A stretch of 64,000 nucleotides of DNA, taken from positions 666,653 to 730,652 of the forward strand of contig CM026428.1 of NCBI GenBank assembly GCA_014871385.1, in the 5' to 3' direction. The stretch comes from Ceratodon purpureus (lineage: Eukaryota; Streptophyta; Bryopsida; Pseudoditrichales; Ditrichaceae). A model generated the notes under the pieces. That model worked only from the letters and a program-made list of their open reading frames with translations, did not search any database and was not told the origin of the DNA. Positions 12,246 through 24,678 of the stretch are shown here, one piece after another (position 1 is the first letter of the stretch; the number at the start of each line of letters is the position of its first letter). A program made the position numbers and the translations under genes.

Positions 12246-12429
12246 AGGCTGATCAACTAATGAATATTTGATTTAAGAGAAAATTCAATGGGGTTGAAAA
12301 AGTTGTGGAGTAATATTTAAAGTAATGCCAGGTTTTCCAAAGAGCAGGAACATTTATCAGCTGGGCTAATTAGTTAAATGTTTGTTTACATGCAAGTATG
12401 CTATGTGGAATTAACCTTAACATATGTCT

Positions 12430-14225
12430 GGTCTGAAGTGAGCAACCAAGCAAGCCAGGAGCTGCCTTCAGACTTTGAAGGAAGAGTATGGGATCATCAT
12501 CATTCCACCACTTCCAAACTACCGAACAAATTCCACCCACAATTAAGCTATTACACTGATGGCTCCTTTATACCCCCAAAAGGAATTGGCCCAGGCGAAT
12601 GGATACGGGAGAAAGCTGTTTATGGTATTTATAACCCTAAAGGCCTCAATATCTACAAACGACTACACAGACACCAAAATATATTGAGCGCCAAAATGAT
12701 GGCAATATACAAAACCCTGAGAATTATCAATACACAATTCCTGAACGAACCCGCTTACATATTTACAGATTGTCTAAATGTATTATACTTACTTAATACA
12801 CAAATAAAACATTCCACCTTACACAATAGCCATCCGGATCAAGTCACACTTGCCTCCATGGTAGAACTCTTACATTAAAGAACACAACCAATTACAGTCT
12901 ATAAAGTCCGTGCACACATTGACATTGATGGCAATGAAGAAGCCGACAGACTGACAAAACAAGGGACACTCAAAGTTCATAGAAAGACTAAACACGCCTA
13001 CAAACACGCCCATGCCACCCCATACTACATCCAAAAAGACGATTGGTCATCCATGCTATCCGTTCCGGACAAAGGCCTCGTTCGAATCCTAGAAAAACAA
13101 ATCAAAAAATATGATTGAGAAACTAACTTAGAAATAAAAGCAATACAAACCCCCAACATTTGCAAATGGACTGGAAACGCAGATATAGATAATCTGTTTT
13201 CCAATGACTTTTGGCATAACCAGCTATAACCGACAAACAAAAATCATGTCTTATCAAATTCCGCACCGGTACTTACATGGGCCAAGCCATAAAACAACTA
13301 TTCTTTGATAGAGACAAATTTCCATCTATTACTTGCCCCATCTGTAGCTCCCTTGAACCGGATACATGGTTACATGTCCTAATCACATGCCAACAACAAC
13401 ACATCCATTCCCTTTGAGTAAGAAGACACAACAAAGCAGTTTGGGAAATCAGAAAACTCCTAGTCTCGTTCGAAAAATCCCGTTGTTTTATTCTAATGAA
13501 TGCTGGCACCTTCAGTATTAAACATCCTGAAAACACCGTTCCTAATTGGCTACTCCCTTGCATCTGTGGCACACAACGCTGCCATTGCAACTCTAGATTT
13601 AGACTAGACATTCTTTGCATCAAAGGCCCACCCTACCAAAGCGACCCCCCTACACAAGTTGACCCCAATCTTACAATCCAATTCATTGAATTCACCTATT
13701 CTAATGACCAATTCTCCCCTGAAACACTTACTACAAAAATAAACAAATACAATCCACTAATTGCTAGTCTTATCGCTAGCGGCTCGAAAGTTGACCCCCT
13801 TCTTATCATCACTACAGGCGCTCGCGTCACCACACACATTCCTTCAATGAAACTCCTTGAAGACAACTTCAAACTCTCCATGCCTACCATCAGAAATACC
13901 TTTAAAAATATAAACACCATTGCGCCATGTCTATCCTCCTTCACAAACAAAGAATTGAAAACCACCAACCCTTACCAGAAACCTTCGACCCCCTATAATC
14001 ACAGGTTATGCCAATTCACACACCAACACCCACACACCAACATCCCCAGTACCTCACGTTACCCTTTCTAAGCGCCTCACTCCCTCCCTACTCCAACCTA
14101 CAGAACTTCCGCTATTGTTTTTTGTTACCGGTTACTGGTGACTAAAGTGTCTACTCTTGAAAGGGGGGAGTAGATCTTTACTCTCATACCTTTGTCTTGT
14201 GGACATCGGATTGGGGGTGGATCGA
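12430..14225 (+). mobile_element. 5'-truncated LINE relic with RNase H and restriction-like endonuclease domains
   Basis: This is the 3' half of a non-LTR retrotransposon. An RNase H domain comes first: YTDGSF (first catalytic Asp) at about 12550, IFTDCLNV (third acidic residue) near 12765 and GNEEADRLTKQG near 12935. The position expected to hold the catalytic Glu reads SAKMMA, so Lys replaces it. Next comes a CCHC finger, CPICSSLEPDTWLHVLITC (13340-13396), then a Cys-rich patch and an R2-like restriction-type endonuclease: RLDILCIKG, IQFIEFTY, and KINKYNPL followed by ITTGAR (13590-13825). The frame ends at 14071. Stops at 12876, 13115, 13228 and 13417, plus a frame change near 13240, show it is dead. 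No reverse transcriptase remains. The 3' UTR carries a hairpin (14130-14190) that recurs at 35460. Confidence 0.75.
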
Positions 14226-14264
14226 ACATATATATATTTAATTCACGTTGGTCTCCTACAGACA

Positions 14265-14604
14265 CCTCCCTCCTCCCTCCCTCCCTCCCCCCTCCCTCCC
14301 CTCCCCTCCCTCCCTCCCCTCCCTCCCTCCCTCCCTCCCTCCCTCCCTCCCTCCCTCCCTCCCTCCCTCCCTCCCTCCCTCCCTCCCTCCCTCCCTCCCT
14401 CCCTCCCTCCCTCCCTCCCTCCCTCCCTCCCTCCCTCCCTCCCTCCCTCCCTCCCTCCCTCCCTCCCTCCCTCCCTCCCTCCCTCCCTCCCTCCCTCCCT
14501 CCCTCCCTCCCTCCCTCCCTCCCTCCCTCCCTCCCTCCCTCCCTCCCTCCCTCCCTCCCTCCCTCCCTCCCTCGCTCCCTCGCTCCCTCGCTCCCTCCCT
14601 CCCG
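14265..14604 (+). repeat. CCCT tetranucleotide microsatellite (GGGA on minus strand)
   Basis: About 340 bp of nearly pure CCCT repeat, with CTCG variants near both ends of the pure block. It follows directly on the LINE 3' region. The proline/serine/leucine open frames on plus and glycine/arginine frames on minus are artefacts of the repeat. Confidence 0.95.
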
Positions 14605-16169
14605 GATCAACATCAATCTGAAGTTTGGCTATAGTAACACTTTGCTATGGTGTCTTTTCCTTACCTTCTCCAAGTTTCCGTGGTAAAAGAAATTAAAATC
14701 AAAAATCAAAAAATGTTGAATGAATTGCAAATACAAATGTTTATGATTCTATGTACAAAGTATTTGTAAGTTATGGGTCATTGCCACTACGAACAGACAC
14801 TTTATTCACGCCAGCCGTGAACAAGGACCGGTGTTTCTACCTATCTATTTGGAAGTTATTGGCTAGGTTTGGGGTTGGGAATAAGGGCTTCAACTAGCTA
14901 AATTAGGACACATGCTACAACCGGCAAGATTGCCACCATGGCATGGCTGGTCCCATGCCTCAAAAACCAGCCCTAACCTTGACTGTTTTGTCGAAAATAT
15001 CCCTAACCCTGGAAAGAGTTCTCGTTCAGTGCCTGGAGTCTGGGTATCTTTGATTATGGTCGGGTCAACTAACTACCCGGTTGCTTTGATAACCAGCAAC
15101 AAGCTGGTGTGCAGGACAAAATAGATGATTTGTTGAGTGAACAAGAAGTTTGAACTTCCCCATACACTCAGGTGCAAAGTCCATGGACATCAGATAACTT
15201 ATATTCTCAAAGAATGATGGGCTCAATACAAACTCCGGTTTTGCCCATATGGAGCACATTAGAAATGTTATGTCCCCAAAATATGTGTACTGATGTTGCC
15301 GGGGAAAGGTACTTTTTACTATGGCAGTTTTCAATTTGCAATGTACTTAAACATCTTCCCGGAATTACTTGTTATTACTACGGATAGTAAGTCCAAGTGT
15401 ACACAATTCCAATTAACACATGACGATAATCTGGTGGATGTGACAAAATATATTTACACATGATTGTCAAGTGGGTTAGGTTGAGCTGATCGTCCTCCTG
15501 ATTTTCTTTGAATCTTTTGTGCTGATTTTGGGTCCCTCTTTTGGTACATTTTCCTCTCATCCACACAACTTAACTTACTCTCAAACAGCTATGACTCATT
15601 GATTAGCTGGCCACTGATCGTTATACCATATGGTGGCATAATACTGTGTCCGTTTCAACACAAATTCTACACTGACCTCTAGGCACTAGCAGAATAGATG
15701 TACGTACATAAAACATATGTCACCATTCCTTCATTGACGTGCAAGAAAACCTCCCATATATGTGCATGTAGTGTGCTCACTAACATAAATGGTGTGTAAA
15801 TGAGGTTTTGAGTTCATTATTCTCCACTGTATATGTATCCTAGGTCCACATTTTTTCTTAATAAAAAATGTGAGTCCGAGTATATGTTGTTTTATATAAA
15901 TCAATATTGTGAGATTGCACTAATTGATGTTGTACCCTTCGTAAAGCTTCTATAATATAGTCTATGAGTTATCTTGTTTGTATATTATGAGTATTAAAAT
16001 TTACAACTTTTAATTACAATTCAAATGGTTTCTTGAAATTTAAACTTTATTGCTTTACACGTATTCTGGATGTAAATAGAAGTGTATTATAAATATCTTA
16101 AGCAAATAATCTTACTATAGGTTAATTATTCAGCTAATGTGGATCATGTTGATGAATAAAATATAAAAA

Positions 16170-16171
<2 letters not shown>
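14605..16171. other. Intergenic, no gene recognised
   Basis: Mixed then AT-rich sequence. Short open frames on both strands between 14912 and 15566 have no recognisable similarity or splice context. Confidence 0.45.

Positions 16172-16222
<51 letters not shown>
16172..16222. repeat. TA dinucleotide microsatellite
   Basis: About 25 uninterrupted TA units in AT-rich surroundings. Confidence 0.9.
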
Positions 16223-16225
<3 letters not shown>

Positions 16226-17269
16226 TATTTTTAATTTTTTTCACAAAAATATTTTATAATAACATCAGCTCATAGTTATCATAAAGAAGGGTATAAGAGT
16301 TCATGATCAACATACTTATGTTAATAAATCCAAAATTTTATATTTTCAAATGGACTATATACATACGCATGTGTGCAACAATACCACCACCTAAATTATT
16401 CATAAAAAATAGAGTGCATTGTCTAAATTCTTACAAAAATACCATTGAATTGATTATATTTTTTTCTACATTATAGTAACATAAATCATTTTTTTAATGA
16501 GGATTTTTTATTTATTTATTTAGTTTAATGACTGAAAATAATAAACCAACATTACATGGTTAAAAAATCTTTAAAATATCAGTATTGGATTTTTTTTATA
16601 AACTATTTGTATTGTATGTATCCAAAATTCATTTTAAATGTCAAAATGTAGTGATTTTTTTTAAGATATAAGACATTTATGACTAAAATCCCCTTCACTA
16701 AATTTATTGCATAATAACAACATTATTTTAGATTGATTTCTGAATTCTTATCACCAGGTTTTTTAAATAATAAAACTAGGAAAGAAAAAATGACTCTTTA
16801 CAAATTTAGTTAGCTTAAATATGAAAGAAACAGTAGAGATTCTTTTTTCTTTATGATAATATTTATGTACAAATTTGATATTTGAAATTTTATTTTAAAA
16901 AAATAACAAAGCTTCAATCTATCATTCTATTCATAATATAATCTTATTATGAATTTTGACTCATTCCATTATCCAAAAATGAAAAGAACTAAATAGTACA
17001 CAGAAGAATATTTTTATGAATAGATTTAGATAATATACGATAACAAAATTATCAATGGAGATAAAAAATTTCATCTTTGGCTTGCGTTTTAGTATTTTTT
17101 ACAATGAATAAGAAAAATAAAAAGAAACCTCTAATTTTTTTTAAATGAAGGTGCAAATGAACCTCTCAAATGAAAAAAAACTTAAAATTTCATTTGAAGT
17201 TTAAGGCTCATTTAGTATTTTTTTTTGGTAGTGTGACGATATTGTCTCCTATTTATGACAACATTTGTC
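16223..17269. other. AT-rich intergenic, part of a diverged large duplication
   Basis: Very AT-rich. Patches near 16960-17250 resemble patches near 18410-18600 and 19590-19640 (for example a shared TTTTTTGGTAGT stretch), suggesting an old duplication of roughly 1.4 kb. No gene seen. Confidence 0.4.
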
Positions 17270-18110
17270 TTTGATTTGTAAAATAGTTAGTATTTTTATT
17301 TAATTCAAAGTAGTAATCAACATCAACTTTTGTTAATATAGTTACCTATATCACCTTAGGTTTGTATTAGACTTTAGGCCCTTTTAAATTCAATGTAGTG
17401 GTGAGTATAGTCAACTACTAATGTGGTAATGAATATTATCTTTTATTTATCATTGTAATAGTCTGTATATGTTGTATAGTAGTGTGAAGTATACACCTTG
17501 AGCATTAGTTAATTAATGACCCTTATGAAGGTTGCCACATGGACCCTCCTATGGAGATGCCATGTGGCACTTATAAAACTAAGGCAAAATGAATCAGTGA
17601 ATTAGTATGAGTTGGTGAATTAATGTGGGTTGATGATTTAGCATGCCAACCCAACACCTTTCAAGTTTCTCCACCCACAACTCCCACTCTATATACTTTC
17701 TCACCTCTTCTGCATTCTCAAACACTATGGGACAAATCCCCAACTCCATACCATGCATACCATACCATCACCATACCATATCCCCTCACAATACCCCCTC
17801 ACCTCATTAATTTATTAATTCTCACATCATCATTGCAATTTAGGGGACATAGTCGATAACTATTTTAATTCAATATGACAAAAAATAATATACATGACTA
17901 CTGTAGCAGACAATATTAACTCTAATCAATGTGGCAAAACAATATAACCTTATATCAATGTTACTATAAAAATTAGTATCATCTTCAGTCAATTCATTGT
18001 TAAAAGAATAATTCAAGGTGGTAGAAATACAATCTTTGATTAATACGTCAGTCTCTATTATATTTCTTTAATGTGATAGTCAAGATTGTTTTTGGTCATG
18101 ATGTTAATCT
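17270..18110. repeat. Degenerate minisatellite, left block
   Basis: Loose tandem copies of a motif built on GTGGTCAATAT and GTCAGTATTAT, often preceded by TCAATG. It continues after the inserted inverted-repeat element as the better-preserved right block near 19700-20450. A separate CCATAC-rich patch lies at 17740-17790. Confidence 0.45.
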
Positions 18111-18628
18111 TCAAATCCCTAAAATAATCAATTTGATCACAAACATTCCCAAATCTAATAAGATGCCTTCACATGCCATTTTTAATAAATGTTTTGAACT
18201 TCAATCGTTAGTCAAATTGCATAATTCACATAATGGAGTTGGTTTTTGTGAAGAAAAAAAATAACAAGTGAAAAATAATCATCTCAAATTAAATTTGTAT
18301 AGAAAGTCAATAAACCTTTGACCATTCATAAGTCCATAAATTTTTAATCAATCATATTCTTGATTTACTCAATGTATGTCATATTAAATCTTTGGTTCAT
18401 ATCATTTCCAAAAATTCTACTTTAGATTCACTGTTCCACCATCCAAAAGTGATAAAAATTAAATTATTAATTTTAAAAAGAAAAAAAAAATACTTTGGAT
18501 AGTAAAAAAATTGGTCAAAATTATTGACATCAATCAAATTTAGTATCATTGGCTTTCCTTAAGTATTGTTTACAAAGACAAATAGAAGACTATATGAAGT
18601 AAGAATATATGGCTAAAAATCTGACATC

Positions 18629-19560
18629 TAAACCCCTAACTTTCCTTGTGTTTTTGGAAGCTTGAAACCTTAAAACTGCAATTTTTTACCTCTATGCACT
18701 TCCAAGGGTGTAAACAACTCTTTAAATCCTTTTCAAGACTTTCAACCCTAAGATTTTGAATCTAAGCCTATTTGTAGTACTAGTTCAAAAAATTGATCGT
18801 TGGATGATTATCCTTTTCAACATCGTAACATTCAAAGTTTGTGTAAAAGTTTTTTTGGACATTGCTCGAGAGGCATTCCTTCCACGGTGCAAAGGGAGAC
18901 TTGAAGATTGTTACCTCAAACATTTTGGTCATTTTTTTTTTCCATGTAGCTAACTCGGTTAGGTATGCTCATGCAAAATTTTAGGGACTCAAAACGCTTT
19001 TTAGACCTTCATGCAAATTATTTTCTATAAGAAGGTATAAAATTTACAAAATAGTAAAACATGCATTTCAAAAACAATTTGTAAGCTAAGGAAAAAGTGA
19101 ACGGTGAATAGGTACCTTTATAAATTTGTGATTTTCAGGAAAAAAAACAAGATTTAAAAAATTCAAGATCTCAAATTTTGACAAAGTTTTAAAGGGAAAA
19201 CTGAAGATTTACTAAAAACTTTGAAGCTTGTCTTTGTAAATTTTGGAGGCTGCCCTTGTAAAACTGGTAAACTTTTTGACTTGGGTCACTATGAAAATTG
19301 AGTAGTGATTTGGTTATGAACATATTTCAATTTTTGTTTTTTTTAAAGACCTAATTTTAGATTGTCCATTTTGGACTTGAAACCTGTAACTTCTAGGTGA
19401 AGGTTCTAAATTAGGATTTGGCTTCAATTTTTTTACTACATAGACCTTACTGTAAAGGGAGCATCCAGTAAAAATCTTGAAAAAAAATATTACTCTCCTC
19501 ATTTAAGCTGCCTGAAATTGCAAAAACCCTGTTTGGGCTTTAAAGATAGTTAGGGGTTAA
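18629..19560. mobile_element. TTAA-type inverted-repeat element, copy 2 (family B), uninterrupted
   Basis: Inverted copy of 8341-10144 without the family A insertion. The ends are TAAACCCCTAACTTTCC at 18629 and GATAGTTAGGGGTTAA at 19545-19560. The site that is occupied in copy 1 reads as an empty TTAA in this copy near 19340. It splits the minisatellite tract. No protein is encoded; the open frames at 18756-18953 and 19314-19502 are repeat sequence. Confidence 0.75.
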
Positions 19561-19699
19561 ATGAGAAAAAAAATGAGAATGCACTTTAATGTTTAGGTGT
19601 TGATTAGTATTTTTTTGGTAGTATGATAATAATCATTTATTGTCAATTTAGCAATCATCAATTTCTTTTATTATTACAAGAATGAATGTTGTTCTTATA

Positions 19700-20450
19700 T
19701 AACGAAATATCCAAAATTTTATACTAGTTCAATGTGGTAATAAGTAATGAATTTTATTAATGTCGTGGTCAAGGTCACCATTGATTTGTGTGCTAATTAA
19801 GATATTTTAGAATTCAATCTAGTTGAAAGTATTATCTTTGGTCAGTGTAATAATAAGGATCATTTTAAATTTATGCGGTAATAGATACCATCTTTGGTTG
19901 TGGTGGTAAATATCATCTTTGGTCAATGTGGTATTGACTAACCATTTTAATTCAATGTGGTAGTTACTATTATTTCTCGTCAGTAAGTGTGATAATCAAT
20001 ATCATATTTGATCAGTGCACTAGTCAATATCCATTTCAGTGCAATATAGTAGTCAATATTATTTAAGTCAGAGTGCTGGTCAATATCATCTTTGGTCAGT
20101 GCATTAGTCAATATCCATTCCAATTCAATATAACTGTAGTGGTCAGTATTACCTGAGTCAAAGTGGTGGTCAACACCCATTTTAGTTCAAGAAAGTAGTC
20201 ATTATTATCTGAGTCAATGTAGTGGTCAATATCCATTTCAATTCCGTATAGTAGTCAGTATTATTTGAGTCAAAGCGATGGTCAATATAGTAGTCAGTAT
20301 TATCTGAGTCAGTGTGGTGGTCAATATCCATTTCAATTCAGTATAGTAGTCAGTAACATTTGAGTCAAAGTGGTGGTCAATGTCATTTTCGGTTAGTGCA
20401 GTAGTCAATATCCATTTAAATTCAGTGTAATAATAGTTTTTTTTCAATTT
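19700..20450. repeat. Minisatellite, units of about 56 bp made of two half-units
   Basis: Tandem, imperfect copies of a unit that reads roughly as a GTGGTCAATATCCATTTCA half followed by a GTAGTCAGTATTATCTGAGT half. Repetition is clearest at 19980-20440. The DHHFDS/YYTELKWILT-like minus-strand frames are products of the repeat. Confidence 0.75.
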
Positions 20451-21940
20451 CAATCTTTAGTATTATCATATTTTTAAAGATAATAAATATGTCATTGGTA
20501 TAATTGATTGTGGAGTCCTTTGTGATAATTATATCTTTCGTATAATTTTAAACCGTCATGATTTCCATTTCTTTTGTTTAAATGAATTTCATGGAAGTTG
20601 TAGAAATCACATATTATAATGTCTTTAATTTTTTTTCAAATACACTCAATTCTTTAGAAGTTGATTTGAACATCACCCTTCACTACACATATAAACCACA
20701 CGTATTTTAAACCATACAAATGTAGTTATGTTATAATTTTTTTCAAAGCATTTATTAAAAGCATCCGTATTTGCATAATAATATCATGTGAATTTCATGT
20801 ATATGTTTTTGAATTGGATGAAAATATAAATAAAAATAGATTTATAGGATGCAAACAAAGTTTGTTAGTTGTCAAGTTCAGTACAAGAACCCAATCGTTT
20901 CAATGAAGTCTCATTGAAAGATGAAGATTAACTTCTTTTGATATTAAAAGGTATAAATTTCAAGTGGCCATATTATCTTAATGAACATTGAATCGCAACA
21001 ATAATAGTATAAGTTTTTATGACAAACATTGCACATCTATGGGTTGCATCTTGAAGATAAAGAGACTTTGATGAATTTGTTTTTAAAAATTGAAAATTTT
21101 GTATTGTATATAAGGTAGAGGTTTTTTATTCCTTCAAAATTACTATGTTTGATGACTCTGTGTGTGTATATATGTATCCCTAAATCTTAATTTTTTAAAA
21201 TTACATGTATATTAATTAATAAAACTCCAATCAAATTATACATAGAAAATTTTGAAGGAATGCTAAAAATGCATATGATGTTATATTTTTGCAAATGGTA
21301 AATTTCCCAAATCCAAGGGAGAAACTGAAACAACGTAGAGACTACCATACTTGGATAGCACATTTGTCCACCTCAAAACAATTTATTTTTTTTTAATTCA
21401 AAAAAAAATTATCTCTCAATTTTTATGTTTTAAAAATGTTTTTCTTCAAAAAGCTACTTAAAATAGTCTCAAATCAGTTAAAAATAAGCAAATATCTCTA
21501 AAAATAATTTGTCATGATTTTGTTTTTCCGTCCTTAAATTTTAAATTTTCTTATTTTAGAATTATTTATGAGCAAAACCTGCTATCAAAGTACCATATCC
21601 CAGTACATCAAACATTGGAAACCATAGGCATTGCAAAGGAACTCATCATCACTAGCGATAATATCTATAATAAGAGTATTCCAAAATATTTTATCATGTG
21701 TGAAAGTAATGGGGAAGACAATAAATTTACAAAGCCATCTAAACCAACAAAATTACGAAGGCAAACCAGAGAGAGAGAGAGAGAGCTCTGAGAGACTCCT
21801 CCAAAATATCCTCGCAAGGCTGCTGCCTCCTCAGACATGTGAACAGAAGATCAGAAGAGAGGAGAGGAGAGGGCAATGGGCATATATGCAATGGGCAGAG
21901 CTAGCTGTCTGTCCGTCCATCTGTGTTTGTGTACTGTACA
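20451..21940. other. AT-rich intergenic, possible coding decay
   Basis: No intact gene. Plus-strand fragments near 20900-20990 read almost like protein (for example LLLILKGINFKWPYYLNEH) but are broken by stops, too little to name. A short GA run lies at 21768-21785. Confidence 0.35.
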
Positions 21941-21946
21941 ATCACC

Positions 21947-21985
21947 ATGCCAAATGCCAAATGCCAAATGCCAAATGCCATGCCA
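21947..21985 (+). repeat. Heptanucleotide repeat CCAAATG
   Basis: Four to five tandem copies of CCAAATG in the upstream region of the EXORDIUM-like gene. Confidence 0.8.
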
Positions 21986-22345
21986 AGCCATGGCTGAGCA
22001 AGGGAAGGGCCATTGATATATATGAATGTAACCTCAATCGCAGAGGGTGCACGCAGGCCTTGCAGAGCCCTCCTCTAGGCTCTAGCTGCACCAGATCATG
22101 GGATCATCCATTTACATCAGCCCAATTCTGTTACAGAAATATATCATGTCTGCATGCCTGGCCCCATCACCACCATCTCCCAAAACCATGGATCCAAACA
22201 TGAACTCAACATCATTTCAAACACTACACACTACCAGAGCAGAGTCCCACAAATTAATTATTAAAATCCACCACTGTTAATTCTCATTAACCCGAGCTTG
22301 CTGGATCCACATCTGTACTATATTGTGGATCCAATTGCTAGCTTT

Positions 22346-22371
22346 TATATATATATATATATATATATATA
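22346..22371. repeat. TA microsatellite
   Basis: About 12 TA units just upstream of a small inverted-repeat element. Confidence 0.85.
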
Positions 22372-22395
22372 ACCTTACAGCACATAAAGGGGTTA

Positions 22396-22676
22396 TTACC
22401 GTTACACCATAGCAGTTCGTTCACTGCAAAACATTTTAATTTTTAATTTTTTTAATTTTGGAAAAACAAGGTTCCTCCCTCAAAGAATTGATTTTTTTTA
22501 TTTTTGTTTTGAAGCAAAAGAGTCATTAAAAATAACTTCAAATGGTTTAGATATGACAAAATATTATTAAGAAAATAATTTATTCTATTTTCGTTCTCTT
22601 GTTTTCAGAATTTTCAATTTATTTTTGTTTTTTTGGGGGAATTATTTAAGAATAAACGTGCTATGGTGTTACGGTA
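22396..22676. mobile_element. Small MITE-like element sharing termini with the 8136-10206 element
   Basis: 281 bp with imperfect terminal inverted repeats: TTACCGTTACACCATAGCAG at 22396 and, inverted, TTACCGTAACACCATAGCAC at 22676. The internal sequence is AT-rich and non-coding. A solitary related end (GGTGTTACGGTATAG) lies near 6848. Confidence 0.6.
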
Positions 22677-22724
22677 ACTTGGCACGACTTAGCATGGATG
22701 GGCACTTGGGGGAGGGCAGGAGCT

Positions 22725-22822
22725 AATGAAGAGAAGTTAGAAGAGAAGAGAAGTTAGAAGAGAAGAGAAGAGAAGAGAGGTGTATTGATGTATTGTATGG
22801 TATGGTATGGTATGGTATGGAT
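22725..22822 (+). repeat. GAAGA purine tract and TATGG pentanucleotide repeat
   Basis: A GA-rich tract of GAAGA-type units (22725-22778) is followed by about five TATGG units (22796-22820), in the probable promoter region of the EXORDIUM-like gene. Confidence 0.8.
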
Positions 22823-24678
22823 GTGTTGGTGGGAGGTGCCAAAGTGTGTCCTTGGGCCAATTCCATCGTCACCATTCCAGCTCTGCCTCAGCAGCAGCGT
22901 CGTCCTCGCATGCTAAGTTATGCTGCATTGCCTCTCTCTCATCATCACCCGTTGCTGTAGTTCCTGCTACCAGGCTCAGCTCCTGCACCTCTACTCTACT
23001 CTACTGCCAGGCTCTCTGTCTCTCTGTCTGTAGCTGCCGTAGTTGCTGCACAGCCTGACCTGGGCCACTCAAGCCTCGATCGGGGACGGACCTGGCCAAG
23101 GGCAAGCCCAAAGGGCAAAGGCCAAGGCCAAAGGGCAGAGCAACGCAGGGCAGGGCAGGGCAGGCTCATCTCCGAGGAGCTCATCAGCTGATGAGCTGCA
23201 TGCTGCTGCTGCTCCTCAGCTGGTGCCAATAAGTATCGGGGCACTTGCAAGCCCAGGTTGTGGGAGCGGCAATTAAGAGGCAGGCAGGAGGCAGGGGGTC
23301 TTATGAGCCGGGTGCTGGAGCTCTGCCGCGGGCATTGATGGTGAGTGACCTTCTTGCGGAGAGTATTCATCACTAACTTTAACTTACTGCATATATCACT
23401 GGATGATCATGTCTTCGTAAGTTAGTGGCTTTTCGAAGTTTGGGTTGGGTTAGGCTGGGTTTGGGACAGGGGGTGCTGCTGCGCTGTTCTCTGCATGCTT
23501 GAGTGGACTGTAGTCTGTGCTGGGCCTGATATTGACGTTGCGGGTCTGTGGGAGGAGCCGTCGAGGCTGCAGCTTGAGCTTATCTTCTCTTCTGATCCAT
23601 AAGTAGAATGTGAGGGCGGAGGAGGGATGAGCTTGAGGGAGCTAGCTGCTGGCTCAGGTCTCTTGACGAAGGGCACTGGTCGCAGCTGAGCTCGCCGACT
23701 TTTGAGTTCGTCTGGCAATGTTGTTTGTGTTGGAGAGGACATACCAAGTTTTAGCTCGGCGATATTGATAAGAGCACTAGCTAGAGGTTGTTTGATTGTC
23801 ACTCGATCGGTGAAGTGTAGCAGTCTTCGTGCAGGTCTTTCCGCCCACTTGAGAACTGTAGGCAATAAAATACGTGTCTTTCGTTGCAGAGGTTTGGAGG
23901 TTTCTGCACCTTGACGCAGCTGGAGTGCAAGTGATTAAGTGGGTTTCAGTGGGTGCGAGCATTGTGGTGATTCTTGTTAAGTTGCCTGGGCTTTCAATCT
24001 TTCGTGGAGTTGCTGGTTTACTTGGCAATCGCCGAAGGACGATGAGAAGAGCAATTGTCGTTATTCTTTCGAGGTAAGGTCGCTTGAATTCTTTGGCAGC
24101 TTTTTCTTGGGTAGGACTTTCGAAGTTTCTTGTAGATGTTAATCTCGATCTTGATTGTTTTCTTTCCTCAGGGTTTGATTGAAGCTGGCTACGAGATCGT
24201 TTAGTGTCGAATTGTTTACCCTTCCGGTAACATTGGTGCTTCCATGGACAAGAATTATGAACAGCCTTGTTTGCCGTAGAAGTAGTTTTGAGATTTAGTT
24301 CGATACCCCGAACTTGGGATGAGTCTGTTTGATCTATCGGAGTCCAGCTGGGACCAAGGCATTCCCTTCTCATTCAGAAATGATGTGATTCAGCTGTTGA
24401 GACAGATTTCCAGTTTGTATTGCTGGCCTGTACTCGCTACTGAAAGCTTGACTGTAGGTCCCAGAATGCCCGAAGTTCCTTCAACACAGTAGCAGACATG
24501 GACTAAAGCTTCTTTTGTTTGATCCCCGCAGGCAATAGACACTCCATTGTGTCGCTGAAGAAGGACTTATTAGTCACGACACTCTGACAGTCCTGTGAAT
24601 TGTGATTCAGGCTCTGAAATACAGATTCAGAACCAAATCGCATTGAATCCACTCCTCCAAGTCCGCTCTCACAACGCA
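22823..24678 (+). other. Promoter and 5' leader region of the EXORDIUM-like gene
   Basis: GC content is clearly higher than in the preceding DNA. Open frames on both strands are low-complexity and I regard them as shadows. A good donor (GAG|GTAAGG at 24074) and acceptor (CCCGCAG at 24525-24531) suggest an intron of about 458 bp in the 5' UTR; another donor-like GATG|GTGAGT lies at 23339. These are inferred from splice consensus only. Confidence 0.4.

Noticed and set aside
14125-14686. Long Pro/Ser/Leu-rich and Gly/Arg-rich open frames on both strands
   Set aside because: They are translations of the CCCT tetranucleotide repeat, which stays open in all frames.
19980-20453. Repeated DHHFDS/YYTELKWILT-like peptides on the minus strand
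   Set aside because: Products of the 56-bp minisatellite, with no start context or flanking coding exons.
23422-24373. Two minus-strand frames of 147 and 198 residues upstream of the EXORDIUM-like gene
   Set aside because: Low-complexity Ser/Thr/Arg composition, no splice context, and they overlap the inferred 5' leader of the plus-strand gene.
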